NCBI RefSeq assembly: GCF_031583145.1
Contig: NZ_CP134050.1
Location: 2,741,501-2,805,500 of the forward strand
Direction of reading: 5' to 3'
DNA length: 64,000 bases
From: Brevibacillus brevis
GTDB lineage: Bacteria > Bacillota > Bacilli > Brevibacillales > Brevibacillaceae
A program made the position numbers and the translations under genes. The notes beneath the pieces are model-generated. The model made no database searches. It was given only the letters and a program-made list of their open reading frames with translations, and was not told the DNA's origin. Below, piece by piece: positions 44,118 through 52,203 of this stretch (within the stretch, counting starts at the first letter, position 1; each line of letters opens with the position of its first letter).

Positions 44118-44150
44118 AAAAACGTCCAGACATCATCTGGACGTTTTTTT
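44118..44150 (+). terminator. Intrinsic terminator of pepF
   Basis: AAAAACGTCCAGA/TCTGGACGTTTTTTT with a CATCA loop. Confidence 0.92.
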
Positions 44151-44207
44151 GTGCGCATAGCATTGAACGCGACAGGAGAAAGTAAGAAAAACAAATGAGG
44201 TGATTAC

Positions 44208-44453
44208 GTGGTGAACGGATTGCAGCTGCTGGACCTCCTGAGGGAGACTGAGAACAAGATGCTTCATTTACATAGAGCGATCGACAGGGTGACCAGCGAA
44301 CCGGACTTCAAGGAGACCGTAAGCGTGCTGACCGTGGTCGTCCGGGATTACCAGATGCAGCTCGATAAAATGAAGCAGGCGTTGGGGAACCTCGAAATCA
44401 GCACCAGTCAAAATTCATCGCAATCCTCTCAAGCTCAAAATACGACGCACTAG
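44208..44453 (+). CDS. Hypothetical small helical protein
   Basis: 81 residues. Residues about 5-65 form a likely long amphipathic helix or coiled coil (LQLLDLLRETENKMLHLHRA ... YQMQLDKMKQALGNLE). The tail is rich in Ser and Gln (STSQNSSQSSQAQ). No signal peptide or membrane span is seen. Family not recognised. The GTG at 44208 is about 6 nt after GAGGTGAT; the adjacent GTG at 44211 would also work. It stands alone between two terminators. Confidence 0.65.
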   Translation: MVNGLQLLDLLRETENKMLHLHRAIDRVTSEPDFKETVSVLTVVVRDYQMQLDKMKQALGNLEISTSQNSSQSSQAQNTTH

Positions 44454-44460
44454 GTGCCAG

Positions 44461-44510
44461 AAAAAAAGCAGCCGCGATCTGTCTGAGCAGATTCGCCAGC
44501 TGCTTTTTTA
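44461..44510. terminator. Bidirectional intrinsic terminator
   Basis: AAAAAGCAGC/GCTGCTTTTT outer stem with an inner CGATCTG/CAGATTCG stem. It serves the small helical protein gene and the convergent NlpC/P60 gene. Confidence 0.85.
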
Positions 44511-44517
44511 GCTAGTC

Positions 44518-45429
44518 CTACTGAAAGTCTACGTACCGTTTGACGCCGTAGAACGGGTAGAGCTTGTCCATGTATTCCACTTTTCCGTAGCGAACATCGT
44601 CGCCGTTGGCATGGACGATGACGCCGTTCCCCATGTAAATCGCCACGTGGGAAACGCGCCCTTTGCCAAGAGCGTCGTAGAACAAAAGATCGCCAGGCTG
44701 CGCTTCATCCATCGAGACTTTTTTGCCGCCTGCAAACTGCTCTTCCGACGTGCGAGGGAGAGTCACTCCCAATTGGTTGAAAACGTAAGAGGTAAAACCG
44801 CTGCAATCAAATCCGTCCGGGGTTGTGCCGCCGAAGACGTAAGGGGTTTTCAACAGGGGTTGGATAATGGACTCCAGACGATCCAATTTTGCCGAGTCCA
44901 CCTCGTCCGAATAGTCGGGATGCGAGGTCGAGGTCAAGTAAGCGGAATTGACAAACGCTTCTTTTTCGTCCTCAAATTTGATTTTCGTCCACTCGTCCTC
45001 GGTGTCTACGACCTCTACGACATCGCCGTAGTGCAGTTTGCCGAGGATCTTGCCCTCGAGGGAAGGCTTTTTGCGGACATTGACCACGTCTCCCGTCACG
45101 CGTGCTCGATGCTTGTCCACTTTCGGAGCGTCGTCGGCTGCGGCGTCCGAATGCTCATGTTCTTCGGAAGACACCAGGTCGGGGGGAACGGAAGTCCCGT
45201 CATCCGAAGTGGCGATGCCTGTCAAGGTGAGGGTCTGGCCGATTGCCAGCCGATCGGAAGTCAGTTGGTTCACTTGCATGAGTTGGCTCACCGTCGTCTG
45301 ATGCTCTCGGGCGATTTTGCTCAACGTATCACCTGCCGCAACCACGTACACCGGCGAGGCGGCGTGGGCAGCAGTAGGCAGCAGAGTGAAGAGGGCGAGG
45401 AAGGTGATCAGCCTCGAAGTGTGTTTCAT
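44518..45429 (-). CDS. LysM-SH3-NlpC/P60 cell wall endopeptidase
   Basis: 303-residue secreted peptidoglycan hydrolase. A signal peptide (MKHTSRLITFLALFTLLPTA, AHA) is followed by a LysM domain (YVVAAGDTLSKIAREHQTTV, about 28-72). Then come an acidic linker, a bacterial SH3 domain (GDVVNVRKKPSLEGKILGKL, about 112-165) and an NlpC/P60 domain (about 185-303). The catalytic Cys is in PDGFDCSGFTSYVF, His in VSHVAIYMGNG and a second His in VIVHANGDD. It should cleave gamma-D-Glu-meso-Dpm type links. GGAG lies 8 nt before the ATG. Confidence 0.93.
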   Translation of the reverse strand: MKHTSRLITFLALFTLLPTAAHAASPVYVVAAGDTLSKIAREHQTTVSQLMQVNQLTSDRLAIGQTLTLTGIATSDDGTSVPPDLVSSEEHEHSDAAADDAPKVDKHRARVTGDVVNVRKKPSLEGKILGKLHYGDVVEVVDTEDEWTKIKFEDEKEAFVNSAYLTSTSHPDYSDEVDSAKLDRLESIIQPLLKTPYVFGGTTPDGFDCSGFTSYVFNQLGVTLPRTSEEQFAGGKKVSMDEAQPGDLLFYDALGKGRVSHVAIYMGNGVIVHANGDDVRYGKVEYMDKLYPFYGVKRYVDFQ

Positions 45430-45540
45430 GTCATCGTCTCCACCAATCTACTATATTCTGCATATCTAGATAAAATTCTAGCGGATTTTCAATGGTAAAT
45501 CTATGAAAAATTGATGTAATGAAAAAGTTTTTAAAAACTA

Positions 45541-45570
45541 TTGCCTTTTAAAATCGAATCGTGCTATATT
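45541..45570 (+). promoter_or_regulatory. Candidate promoter of the tRNA cluster
   Basis: TTGCCT (45541-45546) and TATATT (45565-45570), spacing 18 bp, about 50 bp upstream of tRNA-Asp. Confidence 0.5.
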
Positions 45571-45621
45571 ACAAGAGTCGCCGCGAGCACAATGCGACAC
45601 GGCGAGCGTTTTCATTAGCTT

Positions 45622-45698
45622 GGAGCTGTGGTGAAGTTGGAGTTCACGCCGGTCTGTCACACCGGAGGTCGCGGGTTCGAGTCCCGTCAGCTCCGCCA
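45622..45698 (+). tRNA. tRNA-Asp (GTC)
   Basis: 77-nt cloverleaf with acceptor GGAGCTG/CAGCTCC and encoded CCA. The anticodon stem-loop is CCGGT-CTGTCAC-ACCGG with anticodon GTC, and the T-loop is GGTTCGAGTCC. Confidence 0.97.
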
Positions 45699-45752
45699 TT
45701 TTTCTCTCGGACTTCCGTAGCGTAAATTGGCGAAAGAGGCAATTGCAGTAGC

Positions 45753-45828
45753 GCCGGTGTAGCTCAATTGGTAGAGCACCTGACTTGTAATCAGGGGGTT
45801 GTGGGTTCAAGTCCTATCGCCGGCACCA
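45753..45828 (+). tRNA. tRNA-Thr (TGT)
   Basis: 76-nt cloverleaf with acceptor GCCGGTG paired to the 3' end CGCCGGCA and encoded CCA. The anticodon loop CTTGTAA gives anticodon TGT. Confidence 0.95.
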
Positions 45829-45842
45829 TCTAATTTGTATAT

Positions 45843-45929
45843 GCGGTCATGGCGGAATTGGCAGACGCGCTAGATTCAGGTTCTAGTGGTGGCAACACCG
45901 TGGAGGTTCAAGTCCTCTCGACCGCACCA
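45843..45929 (+). tRNA. tRNA-Leu (CAG)
   Basis: 87-nt class II tRNA with a long variable arm (TGGTGGCAACACCGT). Acceptor GCGGTCA pairs with the 3' TGACCGC-like end and CCA is encoded. The anticodon stem CTAGA/TCTAG encloses TTCAGGT, anticodon CAG. Confidence 0.95.
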
Positions 45930-45941
45930 TACTTGTTAGGG

Positions 45942-45977
45942 AAGCCCTTCAGATATATTCTGAAGGGCTCTTTTTTT
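45942..45977 (+). terminator. Intrinsic terminator of the tRNA cluster
   Basis: AGCCCTTCAGA/TCTGAAGGGCT with a TATAT loop and seven T residues. Confidence 0.92.
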
Positions 45978-46079
45978 GTCATCGCGAGGTCCTCTAAGAA
46001 GGAGCTTGAAAAGTGGGGCGTCAGACGTCTTCTTCCTAAACGAAATCCATTTCGTCCTTCGACGTATCAAGCAGGGGCC

Positions 46080-46128
46080 TTGAAAGTGGCATTCGGTAAT
46101 TTTATAATATTAACATACTAATCAGTAT
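46080..46128 (+). promoter_or_regulatory. TetR gene promoter with overlapping palindrome
   Basis: TTGAAA (46080-46085), 17-bp spacer and TATAAT (46103-46108) form a strong promoter. ATACT-AATC-AGTAT (46115-46128) lies at the expected start site and is a likely autoregulatory operator of the TetR protein. Confidence 0.65.
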
Positions 46129-46169
46129 TCTAAAGATACACTAAGTCGTCAGTTATCGAGGTGATTCCC

Positions 46170-46952
46170 TTGACGGTACGGGACAGAGTTTACGAAGCGG
46201 CCGAACGTTTGGTGGGCACAAAGCCTTTCGACCGCATCACGTTCGCCGATGTCGCGGAAGCTGCCGGCGTGCATTGGACTGCCGTTCGCAGGCATTTTGG
46301 CGGCAAAGAGGAGTTGAGAGCCTGGTTCAAGAGAAGGCAAGCTTCCGAGCAGTTTGGACTGGCCGACACCAAGACTCGGGTCCTGGAGGCGGCGGCTTTC
46401 GTTTTCGCTGCCCAAGGCTATGCGAATGCATCCTTGGAAAAGGTCGCTGAACACGCGGGCCTGAGCAAAGGCGCTGTATACTGGCATTTCGCCAGCAAGC
46501 AGGATTTGTTCCTTGCGATCCTCGAGCGCAATTTTGAGCAGCAGCTTCGCATGCTTCCGGGGCAAATGGAACGCATTCTGTTGTCGGTCGACCCGCTGCT
46601 GGCGCTTGAGGGCTGGCTGGAATCGCAGTTCTCCTGCCTGGAAATGGGCGAACACAATTCCTTGCTGTTCTTGGAATTTGTTGTATCCAGCCGTGAACCG
46701 GAAATAAGGAATCGGCTGCAGAAGCTTCACTGCAGCTTGATCCGACAGGTAGGAACCCTTCTTCGCGAAATGCAGCGAAAGGGTTATCTCTCGGAAGAGG
46801 CTGATCCCGAATCGATGGCACTTATGTTCGACGCCTTGTTGAAAGGAGTTCTGGTGGAGTGGAACATCGATCCAAATCCAGCTCAATTGAGGACGCTCAT
46901 TCGGACGATCTCCAAGACGCTGTGGCAAGGGCTGGCGACGGCGAAGCGTTAA
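46170..46952 (+). CDS. TetR/AcrR regulator with two N-terminal HTH domains
   Basis: 260-residue protein with an unusual double DNA-binding head. Residues about 6-53 form one TetR helix-turn-helix (PFDRITFADVAEAAGVHWTA, VRRHFGGKEELRAWF). Residues about 71-119 form a second, more canonical one (GYANASLEKVAEHAGLSKGA, VYWHFASKQDLFLAIL). A C-terminal TetR ligand domain follows. The GTG at 46161 overlaps the GAGGTGAT ribosome binding site, so the TTG at 46170 is preferred. The alpha/beta hydrolase gene begins 4 bp after the stop and is probably co-regulated. Confidence 0.88.
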   Translation: MTVRDRVYEAAERLVGTKPFDRITFADVAEAAGVHWTAVRRHFGGKEELRAWFKRRQASEQFGLADTKTRVLEAAAFVFAAQGYANASLEKVAEHAGLSKGAVYWHFASKQDLFLAILERNFEQQLRMLPGQMERILLSVDPLLALEGWLESQFSCLEMGEHNSLLFLEFVVSSREPEIRNRLQKLHCSLIRQVGTLLREMQRKGYLSEEADPESMALMFDALLKGVLVEWNIDPNPAQLRTLIRTISKTLWQGLATAKR

Positions 46953-46956
46953 GAAA

Positions 46957-47931
46957 ATGAGAGAAATCGAGCAATGGAGGAGAAGCGTGGTGATCGTTTT
47001 GGCAGCATTGTCGATATTGGTCGCGGCTTTTTGTTTGTATGGACGATATCAATTCAGGAAAATGGAGAAGCAATACCCGCCGAATGGGCAGTTCGTGACA
47101 GTGGAAGGGATTACGCTGCACTACGTAAGCAGAGGGGAAGGCAGACCGGTCGTGTTCCTTCATGGTGGAGTGCTGACGGGAAATGATTTTCGTGAATCAA
47201 TCGAGCTGGCGGCATCCGCCGGTTATCGCGGGATTGCATTCGATCGCCCTGGATACGGGCACAGCGAGAGGCCGATTGGCGAGCCCGTCACACCCAGGAC
47301 GCAAGCGAGGCTGTTGCATGAAGCGCTTGGGGCTCTCGGCATCGAGAAGCCGATTCTGGTCGGGCACTCTTGGAGCGGCGTCCTTGTGCTGACCTATGCG
47401 ATCGACTACCCGGACGACATATCGGGTATTGTCACCTTGGGAGGCGGCATGTACCCGGAAGGCTACCCTGCGGAGAAGGGCGATCCGATCTCGACTCTTG
47501 TCACCACCCCGATTCTGGGGAATATCGTGATGCATTCGCTTTTGGCAGTCATGGGCCCGGCGCTGGCGGTGAATGTTTTAAAAGAAACGTTCAAGCCCGA
47601 GCCCGTTCCCGAAGCGTACCGTGAAGCAACGCTCGCTTATTGGCTGCGCCCGTCGCAGTTTCGCGCCAACCGGGAAGATGTGCTGGCATTCGTTCCTGGT
47701 GTCCGGGCCATTATGGACCGTTATCCGGAGATCGATACTCCTCTCGTCATTGCGGTTGGAGCAGACGATCCTTTCCCGACGCGGGAACACAGCTTCCGGC
47801 TGCACGAACAGGTGCCCGACTCGAAGCTCCTCTTGCTTCCGGGCGTCGCCCACATGATCCCGCAAAATCATCCGGAAGCGGTCATGGAAGCAGTGAAGGC
47901 GATCCCCAACCGGCAGGGCAAATTCGAATGA
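46957..47931 (+). CDS. Membrane-anchored alpha/beta hydrolase
   Basis: 324 residues. An N-terminal hydrophobic anchor (VVIVLAALSILVAAFCLYG) precedes an alpha/beta hydrolase fold. The oxyanion region is PVVFLHGGVLTGNDF, the nucleophile elbow LVGHSWSGVLVL, the acid is in VIAVGADDPFPT, and the catalytic His is in LPGVAHMIPQNHPE. An esterase or lipase-like activity is likely, with the active site outside the membrane. The substrate is unknown. It is tightly linked to the tandem-HTH TetR gene; the ribosome binding site is weak, suggesting translational coupling. Confidence 0.88.
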   Translation: MREIEQWRRSVVIVLAALSILVAAFCLYGRYQFRKMEKQYPPNGQFVTVEGITLHYVSRGEGRPVVFLHGGVLTGNDFRESIELAASAGYRGIAFDRPGYGHSERPIGEPVTPRTQARLLHEALGALGIEKPILVGHSWSGVLVLTYAIDYPDDISGIVTLGGGMYPEGYPAEKGDPISTLVTTPILGNIVMHSLLAVMGPALAVNVLKETFKPEPVPEAYREATLAYWLRPSQFRANREDVLAFVPGVRAIMDRYPEIDTPLVIAVGADDPFPTREHSFRLHEQVPDSKLLLLPGVAHMIPQNHPEAVMEAVKAIPNRQGKFE

Positions 47932-48043
47932 ACACCACGGACCTTTACGAATGCGAAAACGGCCGGGAGTTGGATCGAAGTCTCGGGAGTGGATACCATT
48001 TAAAGCAACAAGAGTGAAAGGATGCTTACGAAAAATTACCTAC

Positions 48044-48072
48044 TTACATAAATTGTGGTGATCCTGTACAAT
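48044..48072 (+). promoter_or_regulatory. Candidate promoter of the FrnE-like gene
   Basis: TTACAT (48044-48049), 17-bp spacer, TACAAT (48067-48072), 30 bp before the ATG. Confidence 0.55.
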
Positions 48073-48101
48073 GGCTTCATAGACAGGAGGGAGCCAAACT
48101 C

Positions 48102-48731
48102 ATGATTATCGAAGTATTTCAAGATACGGTGTGCCCGTGGTGCCGCATCGGCAAGAAAAACTTGTTTGACGCCATGGCAAAATGGCAAGGGGAACCCATT
48201 GAGGTGCGCTATCGGGCCTATCAGCTCGATCCTCACACGCCGAAGGAAAGCCTGCCTTTCTGGGAAACGATGGCTGCAAACAAAGGCGGCAGAGCCGCAT
48301 TCGAACAAATGGTTCAGCACGCGGCAAATGCAGGAGCGGCCGCCGGCATTTCGTTCGATTTTTCCAAAGTAGCTGCCTGGCCGAACACACTTGCTTCCCA
48401 TACCCTCATCAAATGCGCGCCGGAAGCGGATCGGACACGCGCTGTGGACGCCGTGTACAAAGCGTACTTTGAGGATGGCCAAGACATCGGGGATCTCGAG
48501 GTGCTTGTCTCCATCGCCAAGGACCTGGGGATGGACGGTGCGCAGGTGCGTCAAGCGATCGAAGCGGATGCCAAACAAGCGGAAATTGCGGAAGACATCG
48601 CTTTCGCCCGTGAGCTGCAAATTACGGGGGTGCCGTTTTTCGTCATTGACAACAAGCTGGCTCTGTCTGGGGCCCATCCGGCGGAGAATTTCCTCAAAGC
48701 CTTTCAACAAGCGCAGGAGACGACCGAATAG
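48102..48731 (+). CDS. DsbA family oxidoreductase (FrnE-like)
   Basis: 209-residue cytoplasmic thioredoxin-fold protein with a helical insertion. The active site CPWC is at the N terminus (DTVCPWCRIGKKNLFDAMAK) and the cis-Pro loop reads ITGVPFFVIDNKLALSGAHP. FrnE/2-hydroxychromene isomerase-like proteins act in disulfide chemistry or stress responses. AGGAGGGAG precedes the ATG. It has its own promoter and terminator. Confidence 0.92.
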   Translation: MIIEVFQDTVCPWCRIGKKNLFDAMAKWQGEPIEVRYRAYQLDPHTPKESLPFWETMAANKGGRAAFEQMVQHAANAGAAAGISFDFSKVAAWPNTLASHTLIKCAPEADRTRAVDAVYKAYFEDGQDIGDLEVLVSIAKDLGMDGAQVRQAIEADAKQAEIAEDIAFARELQITGVPFFVIDNKLALSGAHPAENFLKAFQQAQETTE

Positions 48732-48750
48732 CAGGATGTTTTCTCCCCAG

Positions 48751-48779
48751 GGAAACCGCCGTTTTATCGGCGGTTTTCT
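48751..48779 (+). terminator. Intrinsic terminator
   Basis: GAAACCGCC/GGCGGTTTTC stem. Confidence 0.75.
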
Positions 48780-48887
48780 TGTGTGGTCCGTCCAACATTT
48801 ACTGGTTGAAGAGCGCTTTTTCCATGCGTTAGAGTAGATACGAAACATGGGGACAATCACAGCATGACAGAAGCGAGGGGACGAGGT

Positions 48888-49487
48888 ATGAAACGATCCA
48901 GGATATCGACGGCAGGCTTGGTGGCAGCTGCCATTTCGTTCGCGGCAGTGGTGCCGGGAAATCCCGTATGGGCGGCTGGCGGCCCGGCGGCAGCTGGGCA
49001 AGAGCACGATGTGGATGAGATGGACCATACCCGTGAGGAAATCTTGGGCCTGTATTCTACCTCCATGGCCGGGAGCTCCGACGCTCGCATTCATAATATA
49101 GAAAAAGCGGTGAATCTGCTAAACGGGGAAAAGATCGAACCGCATCGCCTTTTCTCCTATAATGATACGATCGGCAATTCCAACCTGGCGGATGATGGAT
49201 GGGAGAAGGCCGGCGTCATCGCCAACGGACGGTTGACGGACGATTATGGCGGAGGGATCTGCCAGGTATCGAGCACCTTGTTTAACGCAGCCGCAGGAGC
49301 CGGTATGCTGATCGTTGAACGCCATTCCCACAGCAAGACGGTCAGTTACGTCCCGCCCGGCCTGGATGCGACCGTGGCGTACGGCCAGTTGGATTTTCAG
49401 TTCGTGAATCCGTATGACTATCCGGTGAAAATCAACGCGAAAACGTACGCGGACAACCTTGTGGTCATTACCATCGTACGTGCATAA
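48888..49487 (+). CDS. VanW family protein, secreted
   Basis: 199 residues. A signal peptide (MKRSRISTAGLVAAAISFAA to VWA) is followed by an acidic linker and a VanW domain. The hallmark sequences are HRLFSYNDTIGNSNLADDGW, then GVIANGRLTDDYGGGICQVS and STLFNAAAGAGMLIVERHSH. The function of VanW is not established; it was first noted in vancomycin-resistance clusters, and YoaR-type proteins carry it. GAGGGG and GAGGT precede the ATG at 48888. It is not linked to any resistance genes here. Confidence 0.88.
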   Translation: MKRSRISTAGLVAAAISFAAVVPGNPVWAAGGPAAAGQEHDVDEMDHTREEILGLYSTSMAGSSDARIHNIEKAVNLLNGEKIEPHRLFSYNDTIGNSNLADDGWEKAGVIANGRLTDDYGGGICQVSSTLFNAAAGAGMLIVERHSHSKTVSYVPPGLDATVAYGQLDFQFVNPYDYPVKINAKTYADNLVVITIVRA

Positions 49488-49510
49488 CTAAAGCAAAGGC
49501 ATTTGCCAAC

Positions 49511-49541
49511 CAAGGAGGCTCCTATCACAGGAGCCTCTTTT
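49511..49541 (+). terminator. Intrinsic terminator
   Basis: AAGGAGGCTCCT/AGGAGCCTCTTTT stem with an ATCAC loop. Confidence 0.85.
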
Positions 49542-49705
49542 GACTGTCCGGGAGCGGCCAGCCCATCGAATCCAACAGGGATAACCCAATCATTCGGGAG
49601 CATAAAATAGGTGCGTTCTCAAAAAAATGGCCGCACGGCAGCCGCCTGTCTTCATAAATGGAAGAAGGCAGGACCATACTGGTTGAAAAAGGAGGTGTTG
49701 GCGGC

Positions 49706-50236
49706 ATGTACGTGCAGGTGACGGGTGATCGTGACAAAAGGACGCTGATCGTGATGGGAGAGCCCCTCTCGTGTCAACCGGATGGGCCCTACCTCCTGCC
49801 TGGCAGGCTGGTTCGTGCGTTGAAGCCGGAAGATTTGCCGGTAGACGTACCGTTTATGCTGGAAGGAGCGCTTCCATCCGGTTACGGATTTTACCGGGAG
49901 GACGCAGTCGTGTTTTGGCGAGATGCCGGACAAAGCTCCCTGCGGGTGAAAGTGACGTCCACGTATGCGGCAGAAGAATGGGATGGCTTGTTCTCGCTGA
50001 ACGCCACCTTGGAGGCGAGAAAAGCAGTGCTGGAGCAGGATGCGGAATTCGTGCGCGTGCAATATGAAGCAGGCGAACAGGCGTCTACGATTCGCTATGA
50101 ATTCGGGTGGGCCAAAGAGGAGCCGACGGATCTGGAGGAGGCGCTGGAAGCCATTTGCGATACGGTCTTTGAGGTGGAAGCGAGGGGAAACGCCAAGCTG
50201 TGGCCGCATTTCGGAAGACGTTCTGAGGACTTCTGA
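49706..50236 (+). CDS. Hypothetical protein (176 aa)
   Basis: The ATG at 49706 follows an ideal AAAGGAGGTG, so the gene is well supported. The product is soluble and acidic, with beta-rich N-terminal sequence (MYVQVTGDRDKRTLIVMGEP) and a helical C-terminal end (EPTDLEEALEAICDTVFEVE). No signal peptide, membrane segment, metal site or catalytic motif is visible. I do not recognise the family. It lies between VanW and a fumarylacetoacetase-family gene in one direction. Confidence 0.65.
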   Translation: MYVQVTGDRDKRTLIVMGEPLSCQPDGPYLLPGRLVRALKPEDLPVDVPFMLEGALPSGYGFYREDAVVFWRDAGQSSLRVKVTSTYAAEEWDGLFSLNATLEARKAVLEQDAEFVRVQYEAGEQASTIRYEFGWAKEEPTDLEEALEAICDTVFEVEARGNAKLWPHFGRRSEDF

Positions 50237-50320
50237 AGTTCTGTTGCGCATCTACCATCCGTGATATAGTAAAAAGGAGAGAATGGGAAGACAGGCGACC
50301 CAAGGAAAAGGAGAGACTAG

Positions 50321-50950
50321 ATGATGCAACAGATCCGAAATATTTATTGTGTGGGCCGGAACTACAAGCTGCATGCGGAAGAATTGGGCAATGACGTTCC
50401 TACCAAGCCCATGATTTTCAGCAAGCCGACCCACGCCCTGGCTCTGGCCGCCGGAGGGGAGATCGAGCTGCCGGGTTCGCGCGGCGAGCTGCATTATGAA
50501 ACGGAACTGGTCATCCAGATGGCGCGGTCATACGAACCTGGAGCTTCCCTGAAGCAGATGGTGGACGGAATTGCACTGGGCATCGATTTCACACTTCGCG
50601 ACGTACAGTCCGAACTGAAGAAAAAAGGGCATCCGTGGCTGCTCGCAAAAGGGTTTAAAAATTCAGCGATTCTCACTTCGTTTCATCCGTTTCCAGGCGT
50701 TGAGGGACTCCTCCAAAAAGACTTCGCTCTGCTGAAAAACGGCGAACAGGTGCAGCGAGGGAATATCGGCAACGTCATTTTCGATTTGGCTACGCTGATT
50801 CAGTACATCGGGGAGAATTTTGGACTGGAAAAGGGAGACATCATCTACACCGGGACACCGGAAGGGGTGGGACCGGTATCTGACGGAGACGTTTTGACCT
50901 TCCTGTGGGGAGACGAAAATTGGGGCGAATTTACAGCCAAATTGCGCTGA
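50321..50950 (+). CDS. Fumarylacetoacetate hydrolase family protein (acylpyruvase-like)
   Basis: 209-residue FAH-fold metal-dependent hydrolase or decarboxylase of the FAHD1/acylpyruvate hydrolase size class. The conserved core is IYCVGRNYKLHAEELGND at the N terminus, metal ligands in ELHYETELVIQM, then GIDFTLRDVQSELKKKGHPW, and DIIYTGTPEGVGPVSDGD. It probably cleaves a C-C bond in a beta-diketo acid or decarboxylates an oxo acid. AAGGAGA precedes the ATG. The gene is monocistronic with a strong terminator. Confidence 0.92.
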   Translation: MMQQIRNIYCVGRNYKLHAEELGNDVPTKPMIFSKPTHALALAAGGEIELPGSRGELHYETELVIQMARSYEPGASLKQMVDGIALGIDFTLRDVQSELKKKGHPWLLAKGFKNSAILTSFHPFPGVEGLLQKDFALLKNGEQVQRGNIGNVIFDLATLIQYIGENFGLEKGDIIYTGTPEGVGPVSDGDVLTFLWGDENWGEFTAKLR

Positions 50951-50971
50951 GCGCTCTTCGGCATGAATGAG

Positions 50972-51018
50972 AAAAAAGCCAGCATCTGCCTGATCATGTC
51001 AGATGCTGGCTTTTTTTC
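50972..51018 (+). terminator. Intrinsic terminator
   Basis: AAAAAGCCAGCATCTG/CAGATGCTGGCTTTTTTT, a 16-bp stem. Confidence 0.93.
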
Positions 51019-51020
51019 GT

Positions 51021-51233
51021 GACCGCAGTCACGTTGAAAGCGTTTTTCATCTCGTCTGGTACCTTAGAACTAAAAGGCGGTAACGGCACTGTTTGCCGCT
51101 CGTTTTCCGGATAGTCCTATGCTCCCAAAATAGATACTGGTAAATTTTACGGTCTTATCCTCCTGTTTCCTCCTGAGTTAATCTGTCGGTGTAGCCCACG
51201 AAGGTTCCACAACATGACAAGGAGGAAAAGAAA
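51021..51233 (+). other. Leader/intergenic region before NlpC/P60 gene
   Basis: About 210 bp with no gene. A nested dyad GCGGTAACGGCA-CTGTT-TGCCGC lies around 51076-51098. I looked for a cyclic-di-AMP (ydaO) riboswitch, common before such genes, and could not recognise its conserved core. Confidence 0.35.
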
Positions 51234-52145
51234 GTGACGAAACGAGATTGGGTAATGAAGTCAACAGTAGCAGTCATCCTGAGTACGTCCCTGTTAATGG
51301 GTGGTCAAGTTGGACAAGCATCGGCAGCGACCACGAGCTATACGCAGCAAACGAAGGAAGTTGCGACGATTGCGAAATCGTTGCTCGGAAAGCCCTATAA
51401 GTACCAGGCATCTGGACCGAACCAATTTGGCTCGGCTAACCTGGCGACCTATGTGTACAAGCAAGTCGGCGTGAAGATTGGCAGCACGCTAGGCAGCCTG
51501 TACAAAGCCGGGACAAAAGTGACGAAAAACAGTGTAAAAGCCGGAGATCTGGTGTTCTTTTCCTCGAATGGCTCCGGAAGTCCTACATTCATGGGAATAT
51601 ACATAGGCAATGACCAGTATGTCTACTCTTCCCAAGGAGATGGTAAGGTAGTCCTGAAATCTTTCTCCGACTACAGCAAGAAGTTCGTCGGCGCTCGCCG
51701 GATCTTGGACGAATCGTCCAGCAATTCCAATTCGTCCAATTCTTCCAGCAAGCCTGCCACGGATATCGCAAGTCAAGTGATCAAACACGGTGAAAAGTAC
51801 ATGGGTACTCCATACAAATATGGATCCAGCAAAGACACCACCAAGACGTTCGACTGCTCCTCATTTACACAGCGGGTATTCAAGGAAGTCGGCATCACAC
51901 TGCCGCGCGACTCCCGCCAGCAATCTACGGTTGGGAAGACCGTGTCCAAAAAGGATCTGCAAGTCGGCGATCTGATCTTCATGAAGGCGTCCGTGAACAG
52001 CTCGTCGGATCGAATCACCCACGTAGCCATTTATGCAGGAAACGGGAAGATCCTGCACACGTACGGCAGTCCAGGCGTGACGTACTCCAAGTTCGACGGG
52101 ACGAACTGGGAGAAGCGCGTGGTCAAAATCAAACGAGTCATCTAA
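51234..52145 (+). CDS. Secreted NlpC/P60 protein with one dead and one intact domain
   Basis: 303 residues. A signal peptide (to about residue 32, QASA-A) is followed by two NlpC/P60-like modules joined by a Ser/Asn-rich linker (160-173). The second module (about 180-303) has the catalytic Cys208 (TFDCSSF), His263 (THVAIYAG) and His275 (ILHTYG). The first module (about 43-155) keeps the fold (GKPYKY, GDLVFF) but has Ser67, Phe119 and Tyr131 at the aligned catalytic positions, so it is a pseudo-enzyme, perhaps for wall binding. AAGGAGG lies 9 nt before the GTG start. Confidence 0.92.
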   Translation: MTKRDWVMKSTVAVILSTSLLMGGQVGQASAATTSYTQQTKEVATIAKSLLGKPYKYQASGPNQFGSANLATYVYKQVGVKIGSTLGSLYKAGTKVTKNSVKAGDLVFFSSNGSGSPTFMGIYIGNDQYVYSSQGDGKVVLKSFSDYSKKFVGARRILDESSSNSNSSNSSSKPATDIASQVIKHGEKYMGTPYKYGSSKDTTKTFDCSSFTQRVFKEVGITLPRDSRQQSTVGKTVSKKDLQVGDLIFMKASVNSSSDRITHVAIYAGNGKILHTYGSPGVTYSKFDGTNWEKRVVKIKRVI

Positions 52146-52164
52146 CCGAAGGAAAAAAAGATCG

Positions 52165-52203
52165 AAGGCCTAGGCTCTCCTGCTCATGCAAGGGGGGCCT
52201 TTG
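52165..52203 (+). terminator. Probable intrinsic terminator
   Basis: AAGGCC/GGCCTT outer pairing with CTCTCC opposite GGGG inside, followed by a short T stretch. Confidence 0.5.

Noticed and set aside
45538..45810. Minus-strand frame containing MAELTGLEPATSGVTDRR
   Set aside because: This is the familiar false protein read antisense through tRNA genes; it covers tRNA-Asp and tRNA-Thr.
45849..46121. Plus-strand frame beginning MAELADALDSGSSGG
   Set aside because: This is the well-known false protein produced by translating a tRNA-Leu gene; it lies on tRNA-Leu (CAG).
51021..51233. Cyclic-di-AMP (ydaO) riboswitch before the NlpC/P60 gene
   Set aside because: Expected from gene context, but I could not recognise the conserved core sequences; a covariance-model search would settle it.
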